Part shown: positions 44,401-54,900 of the stretch, piece after piece | Layout: the number at the start of each line of letters is the position of its first letter | Numbering within the stretch: the stretch's first letter is position 1 | From: Lutjanus erythropterus | Lineage: Eukaryota; Chordata; Actinopteri; Lutjaniformes; Lutjanidae | Direction of reading: 5' to 3' | Length of the DNA stretch: 64,000 bases | NCBI GenBank assembly: GCA_020091685.1 | Contig: CM034613.1 | Coordinates: forward strand, 13,894,169-13,958,168 | Position numbers and translations under genes: made by a program | The notes under the pieces: model-generated | Database searches by the model: none | Seen by the model: only the letters and a program-made list of their open reading frames with translations | What the model was told of the DNA's origin: nothing

Positions 44401-44751
44401 TAGTATGGTAGTTTGGGTGATGGACACACATCTGCTCTCTGAAACAGGGCCTTGGTGAGAACAAAAATGTGTATTTTTGAATTTTCCCTTTAAGCCTCAA
44501 ACAGCAACTTTAAGCCAGTTCACCAATCAAGACACTGACAATCATTTGGAAGTGGGTTTCACCAGCTACAGTAAATTTTAAATAACTTTGTTCTGTCATC
44601 AGTGTTTTCTAACAAACTCTGTCTCCCTCAGCTGTTCATGAAGCGCTACTATAAGACCAAACATGGCACGTACATCCCCACTCTCAGGGAGTACTGGAAA
44701 CCCGGCATGACACGGCGGGAGCTGTCATCTGCTGGCAGCAAGCGCAGATGA
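38413..44751 (+). CDS. tinf2: TIN2, TERF1-interacting nuclear factor 2 (shelterin)
   Basis: Ten coding exons: 38413-38443, 38756-38958, 39822-39929, 40784-40879, 41015-41125, 41750-41873, 41959-42769, 43692-43750, 43871-43950, 44632-44751. They join in frame to 580 residues. The N-terminal ~220 residues resemble the TRFH-like TIN2 domain (LRLVSASLWKVM-type start, VRHQGKLALGLRARLILELC, KFDQELEKLLWEFLIRLDQL, then VSWLSD). The big exon at 41959 is hydrophilic and probably disordered, with an acidic SDEEEEVLRMI patch. The C-terminus reads KRYYKTKHGTYIPTLREYW, comparable to human TKFDTLIPTLCEYL. In mammals TIN2 bridges TRF1, TRF2 and TPP1-POT1 at telomeres. I find no FxLxP motif for TRF1 docking. 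Exons 8 and 9 are small and rest on splice phase plus frame. Confidence 0.9.
39000..39640. repeat. old interspersed repeat in tinf2 intron 2
   Basis: GTGAAAATGGAAATTGTGAT, TGCAAAAACGATC and ATAATCACAATATGA-like words recur near 45590-45690. GATATTGGCCTGTCACAGCT is inverted near 49285-49305. It is an unclassified repeat with unclear ends. Confidence 0.45.
44137..44425. mobile_element. MITE-like element in last tinf2 intron
   Basis: CATACTAAATAGTATGG at the right and ACATACT / AGTATGC words throughout resemble the TGTGTCTGAAATTCC element at 18860-19416. The terminal repeats are too decayed to define ends with confidence. Confidence 0.45.
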
Positions 44752-45011
44752 TGAAAATGCCAGAGGACTTTGACTGTGGCTACGTCGGTTTCCTCCACCA
44801 GCTACAGTGACAGAAAAGCCAAAAATAATTTGAAAGGCACCAGCCACTGTGGCTGATTTATTTTTGTTTATCTTTGTTTTGATTTATGATTTCATTGTAG
44901 CTGAATCAGATAAGTGGTGTGTCATCATGGAAAACAAGCACTGAAAAGTCACTCTTTGTAAGCTCTGTCATCCAAATGAAATGTTAGTTTAAATTGTTTT
45001 GTACAGTTTGT

Positions 45012-45099
45012 AAATAAAGACCAGACCATATCTGGATTAAAAAGTAACTTTTTTTATAAGTGTTTTAAACTGCAATGTGTAATGTGTTCAGTTAATAAA
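45012..45099 (+). terminator. probable tinf2 polyadenylation signals
   Basis: AATAAA at 45012-45017 and again at 45094-45099, about 260 and 340 bp after the tinf2 stop. No other gene lies between. Confidence 0.65.
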
Positions 45100-46367
45100 G
45101 GTTTATGACATTACAGTCATGTTTTGTATGAGGAAAACTTGTCAGTAGATTATTTTGCATTTTTTGCTTAAAGTGTCATTTAACTCATTTGATACAAAGA
45201 TAATGGCAAAAAAATTAAAGCATGTTCTTGTTCCTGGTGTCCAACTAGTACAGTGTTTTATCTGATAGTAATGACTGAACAGTTTAAAAACCTTCCACAG
45301 CTAGGTTGGTCAATGATATTAACAGTTTTACATATTTAGACATATCTCATTCACTGAAGACCACTGAAAAAACTTACCATTTATTTAGCAATTTAATTTC
45401 AGTTTATCACATAGACAATGAGGATGGAATACAGTCACAGTTATTACAGAGTAGACATTACTGCTCTGTGGCGTGTTATTTAGGAAAAGGGCTGTACAAT
45501 TATCAACATTTCAATCTGGTGAAGGTAAGAAAACATGTATGTTTGGTACAAATCCAAACAAAAATCACATCATTATTTTAATTGTTTTTTTTTCAGTGAA
45601 AATGAAAATTGTGATGCAAAAATGATCCATACTAATTGTGATTCATATTGCTAAATAATCACAATATGACCTTTTTTTTTTTTTTTTTATCATATTGTCA
45701 TTACATTGATTATAAATCTTTACATGGAAATTCACAAACATACTTCACCCAGGAAACTTAAAACTGTTAACTTTGTCCTTTGCTATTTCCTGTACTTAGA
45801 TAAACTATGTGCTAAGATCATCCATGCTGAAAAGAAAACCAAATTGTGGTTAAAACATGTTGCTAGGTGACCTGTAATGGTGTCATATGTTTAGGCACAT
45901 CTTAAATTAGCTAATGTTAGCTAACTTGCTTGCGAACAATTGATGTAAATTAGCTGATTAAGCATGTTTCATTAATCAGTTATCAGATGTATTAGCTACA
46001 TAAAGATTAACAAAGACTAGTGAGCTAAAGAGTTATTGATTCAGAAGAAAACATTAGTTAACTAGCATTTTGCTCTTGATTAATGCAGACTGGATAGTTA
46101 GCTAGTTTTGCTAAACCTTGCTATAACCTAGCTGCGTCTAGCACATAACATATCTAAGCACAGGATGCAGGGAAGAAGAAATTTGACAGGTTTCAAAAAC
46201 TTAGGTCAATGGGTTATATCTCTTGTAAGGTTTCTTAGGCATCGGTTTAATCCAGCTTTATTCTGGTTGTGCTGTGCCGGCACTTCAGAGGAGTAGTGGA
46301 AGTAGTCAAAATATAATCAGTACACATATCTACACAGGAACACGCACAATTAAGTGCAAATTTTCAT
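45100..46367. other. tinf2 / dhrs4 convergent intergenic region
   Basis: AT-rich, with a T tract at about 45672-45690, a copy of the CAGTGAAAATGAAAATTGTG repeat, and GCTAA/TTAGC-rich DNA at 45900-46140. It should include the dhrs4 3' UTR. No gene is recognisable. Confidence 0.5.
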
Positions 46368-49300
46368 TCAGAGCCGGCAGCCAATCCCTCCTGTCACTGT
46401 GATGGTCTCTCCAGTGATGTAAGAAGCCTCCTCGGAGCACAAGAAGGCAATCACACCACCAATTTCCTCTGGCGTTCCAACTCTGAAGGAAAAAACAAAG
46501 GAAAACATGAAATATGGTATTTATAAAATATTCACATTCATATTAAATATTCAAAGTTCTGTATATTAGTGATAAACGTCCACGTTGCGTATGAGCTGTA
46601 CCTTTTAATGCTGAGCTGCTTTTTGAACTCATCCATGATGTCCTCATTTTGCCATAACTGAAAAATGAACACAGAAAACGTGATTCAAGTTGAGTTAGAC
46701 AGAGCAAACTATGTGAAAAGAAAAACCCCACATTGTGATACAGGATTTGAGTGAATGACACAAAGAAGAAAGTGTGTTTTTCTCCTCACAGCAGAGCTGA
46801 AGCGGGTCTTGATGACTCCAGGGGCCACGCAGTTGACTCTTATGTTACTGTGAGCCAGCTCAGGGGCCAGCGCCCGGGTCAGACCCAGCAGCGCTGTCTT
46901 ACTCACACTATAGGGACCCAGGGCCTGCAGAGACAGAGACACAGTGTCCATAACAAACAATAATACTGCTGGAGGTGTTCTGTTTCACAAAATAACAACA
47001 AAACAAGAAACCAGACTGTTAAAGAAGTAACTCAAAATCCCCTTAAAATCGTGTTGCTGTTACACAACATCTTTCCTGTCAGTTAGAATGTAAATCAATT
47101 TAACACAGCTCCTGTTTCTATTCATTTAAATATGTTGTAGATTATTCTTCTGCTCATGTTTTCACTGACCTGCATTGGTTGGTATCCAGCCACAGACGAC
47201 ACAAATACTACATTCCCGCCTCTAAAAGAAAAATACAAATGCATCAAATATATAGCGGACAGTTTTATAGTCTTTACAAATCTTTTTTTCCCCCAAATAC
47301 TTGTCAAATAATTTCTCACTCACCCCCTCTTCTCCATATGAGGCACCACCAACTTAGTCATGAGGAAGGCTGACTTCACATTTACAGACAGGATCTAGAA
47401 AGAAATGTAGAAACAATCATGACAAATATGTCATTTTCAATGTTAAAATGATCCCATAAATTACAGGGTTTTGACACATTTTTCAAGGTCAAATTCACAC
47501 ACTTGTCAAGAATTTACTGCTGTGGTCAATTACATGTTTATATACATATACTGAAAACGATTGTGAAATAATGATTCATCAATAACCAATGATTATTTCG
47601 CATCTTCATCACATTAAATCAGATGTTATTGTGCTGTAAACAACCAGAATTATACTTTGTCGTAGCGGTAATAAATTAAAGGAAAACATATTGAAGGTTC
47701 AAGTTTCAAAATGTGTCTGTCAGTAGACTTGGTGTCCTATACAACCTGGCTGAGCCAATATCTGATATGTTTTATTTATTTATGCAAAAAGATAACGATT
47801 CAGTCAGGAAGCAACTGATTTTGAAATGAATGCAATTGCAATTTCAAGCAGTTTATACAAAATCCAAGCACTTTTCAAACCTCAAAAACACTACATTAAA
47901 ATTCAAGTGTTTTTAAGGATTTCCAGCACCCGTGAGAAAGCTGAAATTAGCGTGTATTCGAGTAAAAGACAAGAGGAAGAAGAACTGTTTATCAGAGACA
48001 GGAGCCACAGACTCATTTGAACAATTGTTCATGTTTCAGACTTTTGTCTTGAGTCCTACGTACCTTGTCCCAGACGTCCTCTGTGGAGTCCATGATGTTT
48101 CCAAAGAACGGGTTGACTGCTGCGTTAGACACCAGGATATCAATGCCCCCGCACTGATCCAGAGTCTATTTCAAACACAGAATGAAACTATTATTGAGCT
48201 TATAATAGTGGGTATGCAGCCCAAACCTGAGAAGAACCATATAACTGTGGTGGCTAAAGGTAAATAATTACTCACCGTCTGAACCAGTTTCTCTCTGTCC
48301 TCTCCGTTGCCAACATTACAGGTGGTCCCAGTCACTTGGATGCTCTGGCTCTGTAGCAGAGCCACAGCCTTGTCTACATTGGCCTGCCGCCGGCTGCTCA
48401 CCACCACGTGGGCTCCTCTCTTCCCCAGAGCCTGAGCTGCTGCTAGGCCGATTCTGAAGAGGAGGAGGAGGAGGAGGAGAAGATCTCAGTAGGGGTTGGA
48501 CATTATATCAATATTATATTAATATCATGATATGAGACTAGATATTGTTTTAGATTTTGGATCTCGTTAAAGTGTTGTTTTTTCCTGGTTTTAAGGGCTG
48601 CGTTAAAGTAAAGTCACCAGACTGTTATAGCTGTTCTATTACTTGTCTTTACCCATTAGTTATTATATCCACATTACTTATGATTACCTATTAAAAATCT
48701 CCTGTTAATATTTTGATTATGATTATTATGATTTATTATGATTTTAATATTCCACAGCTCTGACCAAACCAAATCTAACTGACACCACTATTACAACAAA
48801 AATAAAGCATGGGTCAGAATCTTAAAATTGTTCATTTATTGTTTTCTATTGTATTTGCCTAAGAATTCAAATTAAATGCTCTGACATAATCTGTGAAATC
48901 ATACATTGTTTGTATAGCTGACAATGATAGATAATGATAATTTCATACCGGAATAATACATCATTATGTAAAATTCCCATTATTAGCTGATAATTCATCA
49001 TGCATCCCTAGAATATATACACAAACATAAAGATCCCTTGAATGTGCTTATCAAACAGGATATTTCACAGTTATCAATAAACTTTATTGCCCAAAATTAC
49101 ATCAGAGCACTGAAACAGTAAACTTTCATTGTTAATTTTAATAATTTATAAATAACTATAAATAAAAAAGACAAATAGAAAAAATACACTGGCTATTAAA
49201 CTTGAATTAAGAAAATGGATCAAATATACATGAAAAGTTGCCCTTCATACAGGTACAGATTGAGCAAAATATACATCGATTTCAGTATAGCTGTGATGGG

Positions 49301-49482
49301 CCAATATCAGCAGATAATTTATCATTCATTCCCAATATAGACAAAAGTTTATCATCTAAGTATTACCCATCTGTGGAAGCAGTGACTATGGCTACCTTCC
49401 CAGCAAGGCTGCTTTGAGACATACTCCTTTGGCCAGCAGCGACAGGATTGGTCCTAAGGCACCTGAATACACTCCTCAACAT
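46368..49482 (-). CDS. dhrs4: DHRS4, NADPH-dependent short-chain dehydrogenase/reductase
   Basis: Eight coding exons on the minus strand: 49482-49367, 48453-48276, 48165-48064, 47394-47324, 47221-47170, 46924-46790, 46657-46602, 46482-46368 (TGA 46370-46368). They give 274 residues (human 278). The protein is a classical SDR. The cofactor-binding [19 protein letters not shown] is present, then [16 protein letters not shown] with basic residues typical of NADPH use. The family [10 protein letters not shown] motif follows, then VSSVAGY with the catalytic Ser, and [12 protein letters not shown] with the Tyr-x3-Lys pair. It ends [16 protein letters not shown], then GCRL. The last three residues CRL resemble a peroxisomal PTS1 signal (SRL in human). 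DHRS4 reduces retinal and other carbonyls. An acceptor-like CACAG just before the ATG suggests an untranslated exon further upstream, near 50 kb. Confidence 0.96.
48460..48790. repeat. (GAG)n run and old interspersed repeat in dhrs4 intron 1
   Basis: A short GAG/GGA run at about 48459-48479 is followed by GACTAGATATTGTTTTAGAT, TTTTCCTGGTTTTAAGG and ATTATATCCACATTACT. I recognise this as part of a common teleost repeat. It continues with AT-rich DNA to about 49000. Confidence 0.5.
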
Positions 49483-50578
49483 CACCTGTGAACACAATAA
49501 AGCCATGGATATTTCTCATGAAAACACTGGGTAACTAGGGCAGAGGTCACATGGACTCTGACTGCAGTGGTCCACAAGCTGAATGCTAGGATACACTTTA
49601 AATTAAGAGTGAATAAAGTTGGGAACCACTTTCTAGTAGTTAGTATAATAATACACTTATAGATCCATGATGAAGGAACAACAACAATACAGTTTTGCTC
49701 AGTATTTACAAAAGCAGACTGTGATAACTTGTTAGCTACATTGTATGGGAAACTAATGCAAGCATGGAAATATAATCGAGCATTATCTCACCCTGCAGTT
49801 CATGCAAAATTCAACATGAGGTTGTACAGAGGACGAATTTGTAAAAAAGACTTTCAAAGTCCCAACGCTTGGACCTTTGACTACCGACGATTCATGTGTA
49901 CGGTCGCCACAGTCAGTGTTTTCCGGGTGAGAGTCCAGCTGTCAAAATAAAAGCCTCCAGCAAGCACCCTTACAGAATTTGCTGCTCTTTAATTTAATTG
50001 TACGATCAAATCCGTCCAAACAATGGTACCAGAGGTTTAGAGAATTTTGAATTTTGCTGATAATAGCAGTGTGGAGCACATATTTTGTTTTTCTTCTCAG
50101 TTTACAGCTTACTATTCTGGTTAAAGGCTAAATTCTGACGTCCGTAAACGCAACCCACAAAAACGAGCCAATCACATAGCTCGGTGTATTCCGTGTGGAG
50201 GACACCTACATGATTTAACAGATGCTGGATGGGTCTAAGGCCTAGCTCTGACAACCATACGATGCTATTAGATTAGCGGACTACGTAAACCTCTGAGGAG
50301 GCGGAGATAATTTTGTTGTCATCGCCAAAGATGATTGAACGCCGATGGCCTCAGATTTTCACGCCTGAAAAGAAGTGATTTTAGGTCTTAGACAGTGTAC
50401 GCCGATGCGAAGTTTATCGGCGATAAGGAAAAAGAGCAAGGTAATTATTTTTTTATAACGACGATTTGGAGTGCTGCAGTTGGCAGGCAAATAAATTGGC
50501 ATTCAGCGGTCTAAACCGGTCGTGCTATTGTTGTTTTGAACTGAACTTTAGCGTTAGCAGCAAAAGGCGATAAAGACA

Positions 50579-50819
50579 GTCATGTTTAGATGGGAACCCC
50601 AGACCCACGAAAGATCTCGCGAGAATGGTTATTTAAACTTAAATTACTGACTTTCACTAACCTTAGTTAAGTGTTTTGTCCCTAACCCTAAGCAAATCTT
50701 AACCACAGAGTTGTCATACTGTTAAACATAATTAGTTCGCACAATGTATAGAATTAATAGACAACGTGCACAAATCACGCGAGAGTTTCACAAATCGAGG
50801 ATTCCCTTCTAGACACGAC
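50579..50819 (-). mobile_element. TCTCGCGAGA inverted-repeat element, copy C
   Basis: It is 241 bp, like copy A, but inverted. The left end GTCATGTTTAGATGGGAACC is mildly diverged; the right end TTCCCTTCTAGACACGAC is exact. TCTCGCGAGA is perfect at 50615-50624 and has one change at 50775-50784 (TCACGCGAGA). The core has GTTAAACATAATTAGTT, the reverse complement of the shared core words. Confidence 0.85.
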
Positions 50820-50841
50820 GAAGCGCTAGTTAACCCCATCC

Positions 50842-51072
50842 ATCGTGTCTGCTGCGAACTCTAGATTTGCAAAATCTCTCGCGAGAGTTAGAGGCGCATT
50901 TTCGGCATTCACCACATTTAATAAACTAATCGCGTTGTGTAAAAGGACAATGCTATGGATAGATGTATTTAGGTTAAGGGACAAAAGCACTTTGATAAGG
51001 CTAGGAAAAGTGGGTTAAAATTGTTACTCTCGCGAGATCTTTCGTGGGTCTGGGGTTCCCTTCTAGACACGT
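50842..51072 (+). mobile_element. TCTCGCGAGA inverted-repeat element, copy D
   Basis: It is in the same orientation as copy A, starting 22 bp after copy C ends. The left end TCGTGTCTGCTGCGAACTCT is diverged; the right end TCTGGGGTTCCCTTCTAGAC is nearly exact. TCTCGCGAGA is perfect at 50877-50886 and 51028-51037. The core includes AACTAAT and TTTAGGTTAAGGGACAAAA. Confidence 0.82.
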
Positions 51073-51294
51073 CCCTAGCGTTAACATAGCTAACATGATC
51101 TAGCTAGTGTTATTGGATAGGCCGCGGCAACACAACGTTAACTAAAGTAAACGTTACCGTTAAAATGCATTATCATTTAGCCCGGACAGCGGTTACATAC
51201 TCAACAACAGAAGATATCTTCGATAGTGAGTGCACACCGTTTATTTATCTGCGATACTCAGCTAACGTTAGCTTTCGCTGAACGGGTTATATCG

Positions 51295-51537
51295 GTCGTG
51301 TCTAGAGATAACTCTTGATTTGAGAAACTCTCGCGGGATTTGTACCGTTGTCTCATGATTGTGCGCCTTGGACAAACTAATTACGTTTTATAATTACGTA
51401 TTGTTGTGGTTAAAAAATGGATAGGTTTAGGGACAAAAAAAATCAATCGGTTATGGTCAGGAAAAGATCATGGTATTGGGATAAAATGAGCACTCGCGAG
51501 ACCTGTCGCGATTTTGGGGTTCCCTTCTTGACTCGAC
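51295..51537 (+). mobile_element. TCTCGCGAGA inverted-repeat element, copy E
   Basis: It begins GTCGTGTCTAGAGATAACTC and ends TTGGGGTTCCCTTCTTGACT with CGAC. Both motif sites carry one change: TCTCGCGGGA at 51329-51338 and ACTCGCGAGA at 51492-51501. The core reads AACTAATTACGTTTTATAAT, TGTTGTGGTTAA and TAGGTTTAGGGACAAAA, clearly homologous to copies A, C and D. Confidence 0.8.
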
Positions 51538-51912
51538 CGATTGCACTCAACGTAACGTTCCTGGGCGTGGAAAGGATAGACAGGTGTTGCCGCTGCCTGC
51601 CCGCCTAGCATTCATTTCACATGTGTCTTGTAACGTATGAGTAAGTGTCTCGGTGTGTTAATAAATGAGTCGTGGAACAAGAGCGTGATAAGCGTTTGTG
51701 CGTGGATTACAGGAGCTTTATGAAGGCGGAGACGACGAGGCGCCCGGACTTTGAGATGTGTCCTGCTACCCAGACCCAGCTGTGCCTCTGCACCGACCCT
51801 CTGTGGCGACCAACACATCCTGGACAACCACTGCTGATCTAGATGGATAAACCAGACTGAGCGGGACACCCGAGTTACAGTTTCTCAGACTTAACTGATA
51901 ACTTGAGCAACC

Positions 51913-54900
51913 ATGTCTGTCTCCGTGAGTACAGTAATTATCTCTTTGTTTGTATGAATTTGCATGTACTACTTGTAATGATATCACATTAATGACAAAA
52001 TGTGATCAAAGCTAACATAAAACTAAACTATACATTTTTTTTCTGAGCATTTTTTTTATATGTATATATATTATCTTACTATATCTCCTATTTTTTCATT
52101 GCCTCCATTACTGTTCTAAGGGGGTCCCACATGGCTCAATGGAGCCTAGCTGTCCCCAGGGGGTTGGTTTAGAAAATGAAAGGGGGCTTGACTCTCTGGC
52201 TTTGGGTTGGCAATTAAGTACTAAACAGCAAGGGACAGATGTGCCTCTCATCCCCTCCCCCTCCCTCTCATCTTGCTCATTACCATTAAGTCTCTGTGTC
52301 CATTTGATCATTGATCCTCCCCAACTGTGCCCCTCTTTCTCCATGCTTCACCATTATGGACACAGCTGTGAATTTTGAGCCCATCATGATGTTAAGGTTT
52401 ACATTTTAATTTTTTTGTGTTCATTCTCCCTCTTCCTGGCCCTTCTGGATGTTTTACGAGATCTTCCCTATTCACTCCTATTCACTCTCCATTCAACAGC
52501 TCTGAACAATCAGCCTTTTTATACTCCTGACTTGGCATTGCTCTGTCAATGTAGTTGTTTGTTTGTGGTGTGCAGATGTGAGACGCTAGCTTGTGTGAAT
52601 TAAGGCGATTAAAACCTACTTTAATGTGGGTGTGTGAATTACTGAATGAGAGGTTCTGTGTTTATGATTTCTATTCTTGTCCTTCCTTCTCAGACGGTAT
52701 TGGCAAAGGCGCTGTTCGACAACACAGCCGAGAGCCCAGAGGAGCTGGCTTTCCGGAAGGGTGACATCCTGATGGTTCTTGAGCAGGAGCAGAGTGGTGG
52801 GCCAGGTTGGTGGCTCTGCTCCTTGCATGGCAGACAGGGAATTGCCCCTGCCAATCGCCTTCGACTCCTCCAGACAGCCCCACCCCCAGGCCCTGCTGAG
52901 GACTCTGTCTACCTATCGCCTGGTTCCCCACTGACCCGGACTGCTGTCAGTAGTAGTGCGGAGGACATAGATGGAGTGTATCGCTCCCCACCAAGTGTGG
53001 GTGAAGGACGAGGAGTTGGAGCTGCCTCAAGGCCCGGGGAGCTTCGCAGAGTTGAGGGTGGGCGCCCCCGCTCACACTCCAGCTCTGGCACACGGCCCAG
53101 ACCTGACTGGGACATTGGGGTGGCGGGGCGACCGCGCTCGCCTTCTCTGAGAGGACGAGGTTCAGAAATGACAGGGGCGCTTTACCAGACTCCAGTCAGT
53201 CCCATGCCTGCAACAGCTCAGCATGCCAGGCAGCCAGGAGCTCTCATGGCTTCGGAGTCTGTGTATCTGTCCCCCACTGGAGTGCCAAGGGCGACTGATG
53301 AACCTGAAGACTCTACATATCTAGTCCCCAGAGAGACACTAACAACAGGACAAACGGACGACTGTTACTTGGTACCTAAAGGGACACCACTTGCAGGTGA
53401 TGATGTTTACCAATCCCCAACCGGAGGAGTTGCAGTTTCTGCTGTCTGCTCTAATGGCCCCTCCACAGTAGGTGGGACACCCACTACACCTCAGCCCAAA
53501 GTGAGCCAGGACACACCTGGGATGTACCAAACACCCACCGCTGTGGGAGCAAGCCTACACAGGACCCCAGCCACAGTTTTGGCTCACCAGCACCCATCTC
53601 AAATATCTCCTGTGCAAGCATCTCCCAGACCTCTGCTTAAGGGAGTTCCACCCAACACTGCTGCAGCGAGAGGCAAACCTGGCCTGGCTTCTCACCGAGG
53701 GTCCCCTTTGTTGGTCAGAGCAGGACAGATCAGGGTTCCTGGATCACCAAATTTTGCCCGTAAACCTCCTCCACCGGCGCCTCCAGTGAGGGGGGTCACC
53801 AGGAAAGATGCACAGCCAGCAGCGCCATCATCGGCTGATTCGAATGCTGCTCCCAAACCCTCTGCTCAGGTCACACCTGCAAGCCTGCTGCAAGAAATGG
53901 ACAAAAAGAGAGGAACTCCTCAGAGTAAGGAGGAAAGAACAAACAATGGCACAGAGAAAAGCAGCAACGGGCAGAACAAAAAGGGAGAAAATCAGGATTA
54001 CTCAGATCCTGTGGATGATCAGGTTTGTAATGGTCACTTCACTTACTATTGCAACAGTTGTTCTGTTCAGACAAATATTATGTTGTAGGTTCACATTAGG
54101 ACTAAAGGATTTTGAAAAAGTTGTGATTATGTCACTGATATTGCAATTGCGATATGATTTGTGATCTTATAGGGAGACTTTTGATTGAATAACATTAAAA
54201 TTATTATGTTGTGATTTTTGCTGGAAACTGTACCAAACAATGATGTTTTCCTAAGTCTACAATATGCTGTGTAGAACAAGCAATCTCTGCAGCACAGTAG
54301 TATTTAATTTAAAATGGTAGTTGGACATTCATGCCTTGAAAAAATATTGTGCCTCCTGCAGTTTGAACATTAAAACAGGTCATATTGCACTTTTGATTGA
54401 TTGTTCCCTAATTCATGTTATTGTTTTTTAGCAGGTTTATGCATATTATAAGTTCTCAAAAAATTATTTTGTTTCTGAGAAGGTTGAGCAAGACCTGCCG
54501 TCATAATTTGGTTTTGTGCTTTCATTGCCTTGGTAGGTGTATGATACCCCTCCCAGTGGCAGGTGGCAGCGTCCAGTCCCATCTGCCCTTGGTGGTGATG
54601 ATGACGGCATCTATGACACCCCTCGCAGTGTCCCACCACAAGCAGATTCTGAGACAGAGGTAAAGACACTACTTAGCAATCTTGGCAACCATAGATTAAC
54701 CCGTCTCATTATTACTGGTTTCTGAAAGGAAGTTCCTCTTAGATTTATTTTGCCCTGTTTAAACTGCCCTCCTCCTCTCCACATGTATGACCTACATACA
54801 CACATTTTTTATTGTCTGACAAGAGCCCAACAGAACAATAATGTATATTGTTCTGTTGGGCTCTTGTCAGGTCATTTTTTTCCAAGGTGAACTTGAAATA

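Larger units (their letters stand above)
49483..51912. promoter_or_regulatory. dhrs4 / efs head-to-head promoter region
   Basis: The dhrs4 start codon (49482, -) and the efs start codon (51913, +) face away from each other. The DNA from about 50.1 to 51.9 kb is markedly richer in CpG than its surroundings. There is a CCAAT box (AGCCAATCA, 50166-50174). Three copies of the TCTCGCGAGA element fill 50579-51537. The open frame 49729-49950 matches nothing known. Transcription start sites are not resolved. Confidence 0.65.

Noticed and set aside
49729-49950. Open frame upstream of dhrs4
   Set aside because: No family is recognisable and there is no splice support; it lies in the promoter spacer.
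52139-52378. Possible extra efs exon in intron 1
   Set aside because: It is open but resembles no Cas-family sequence, and exon 1 joins exon 2 directly in frame to a normal SH3 start.
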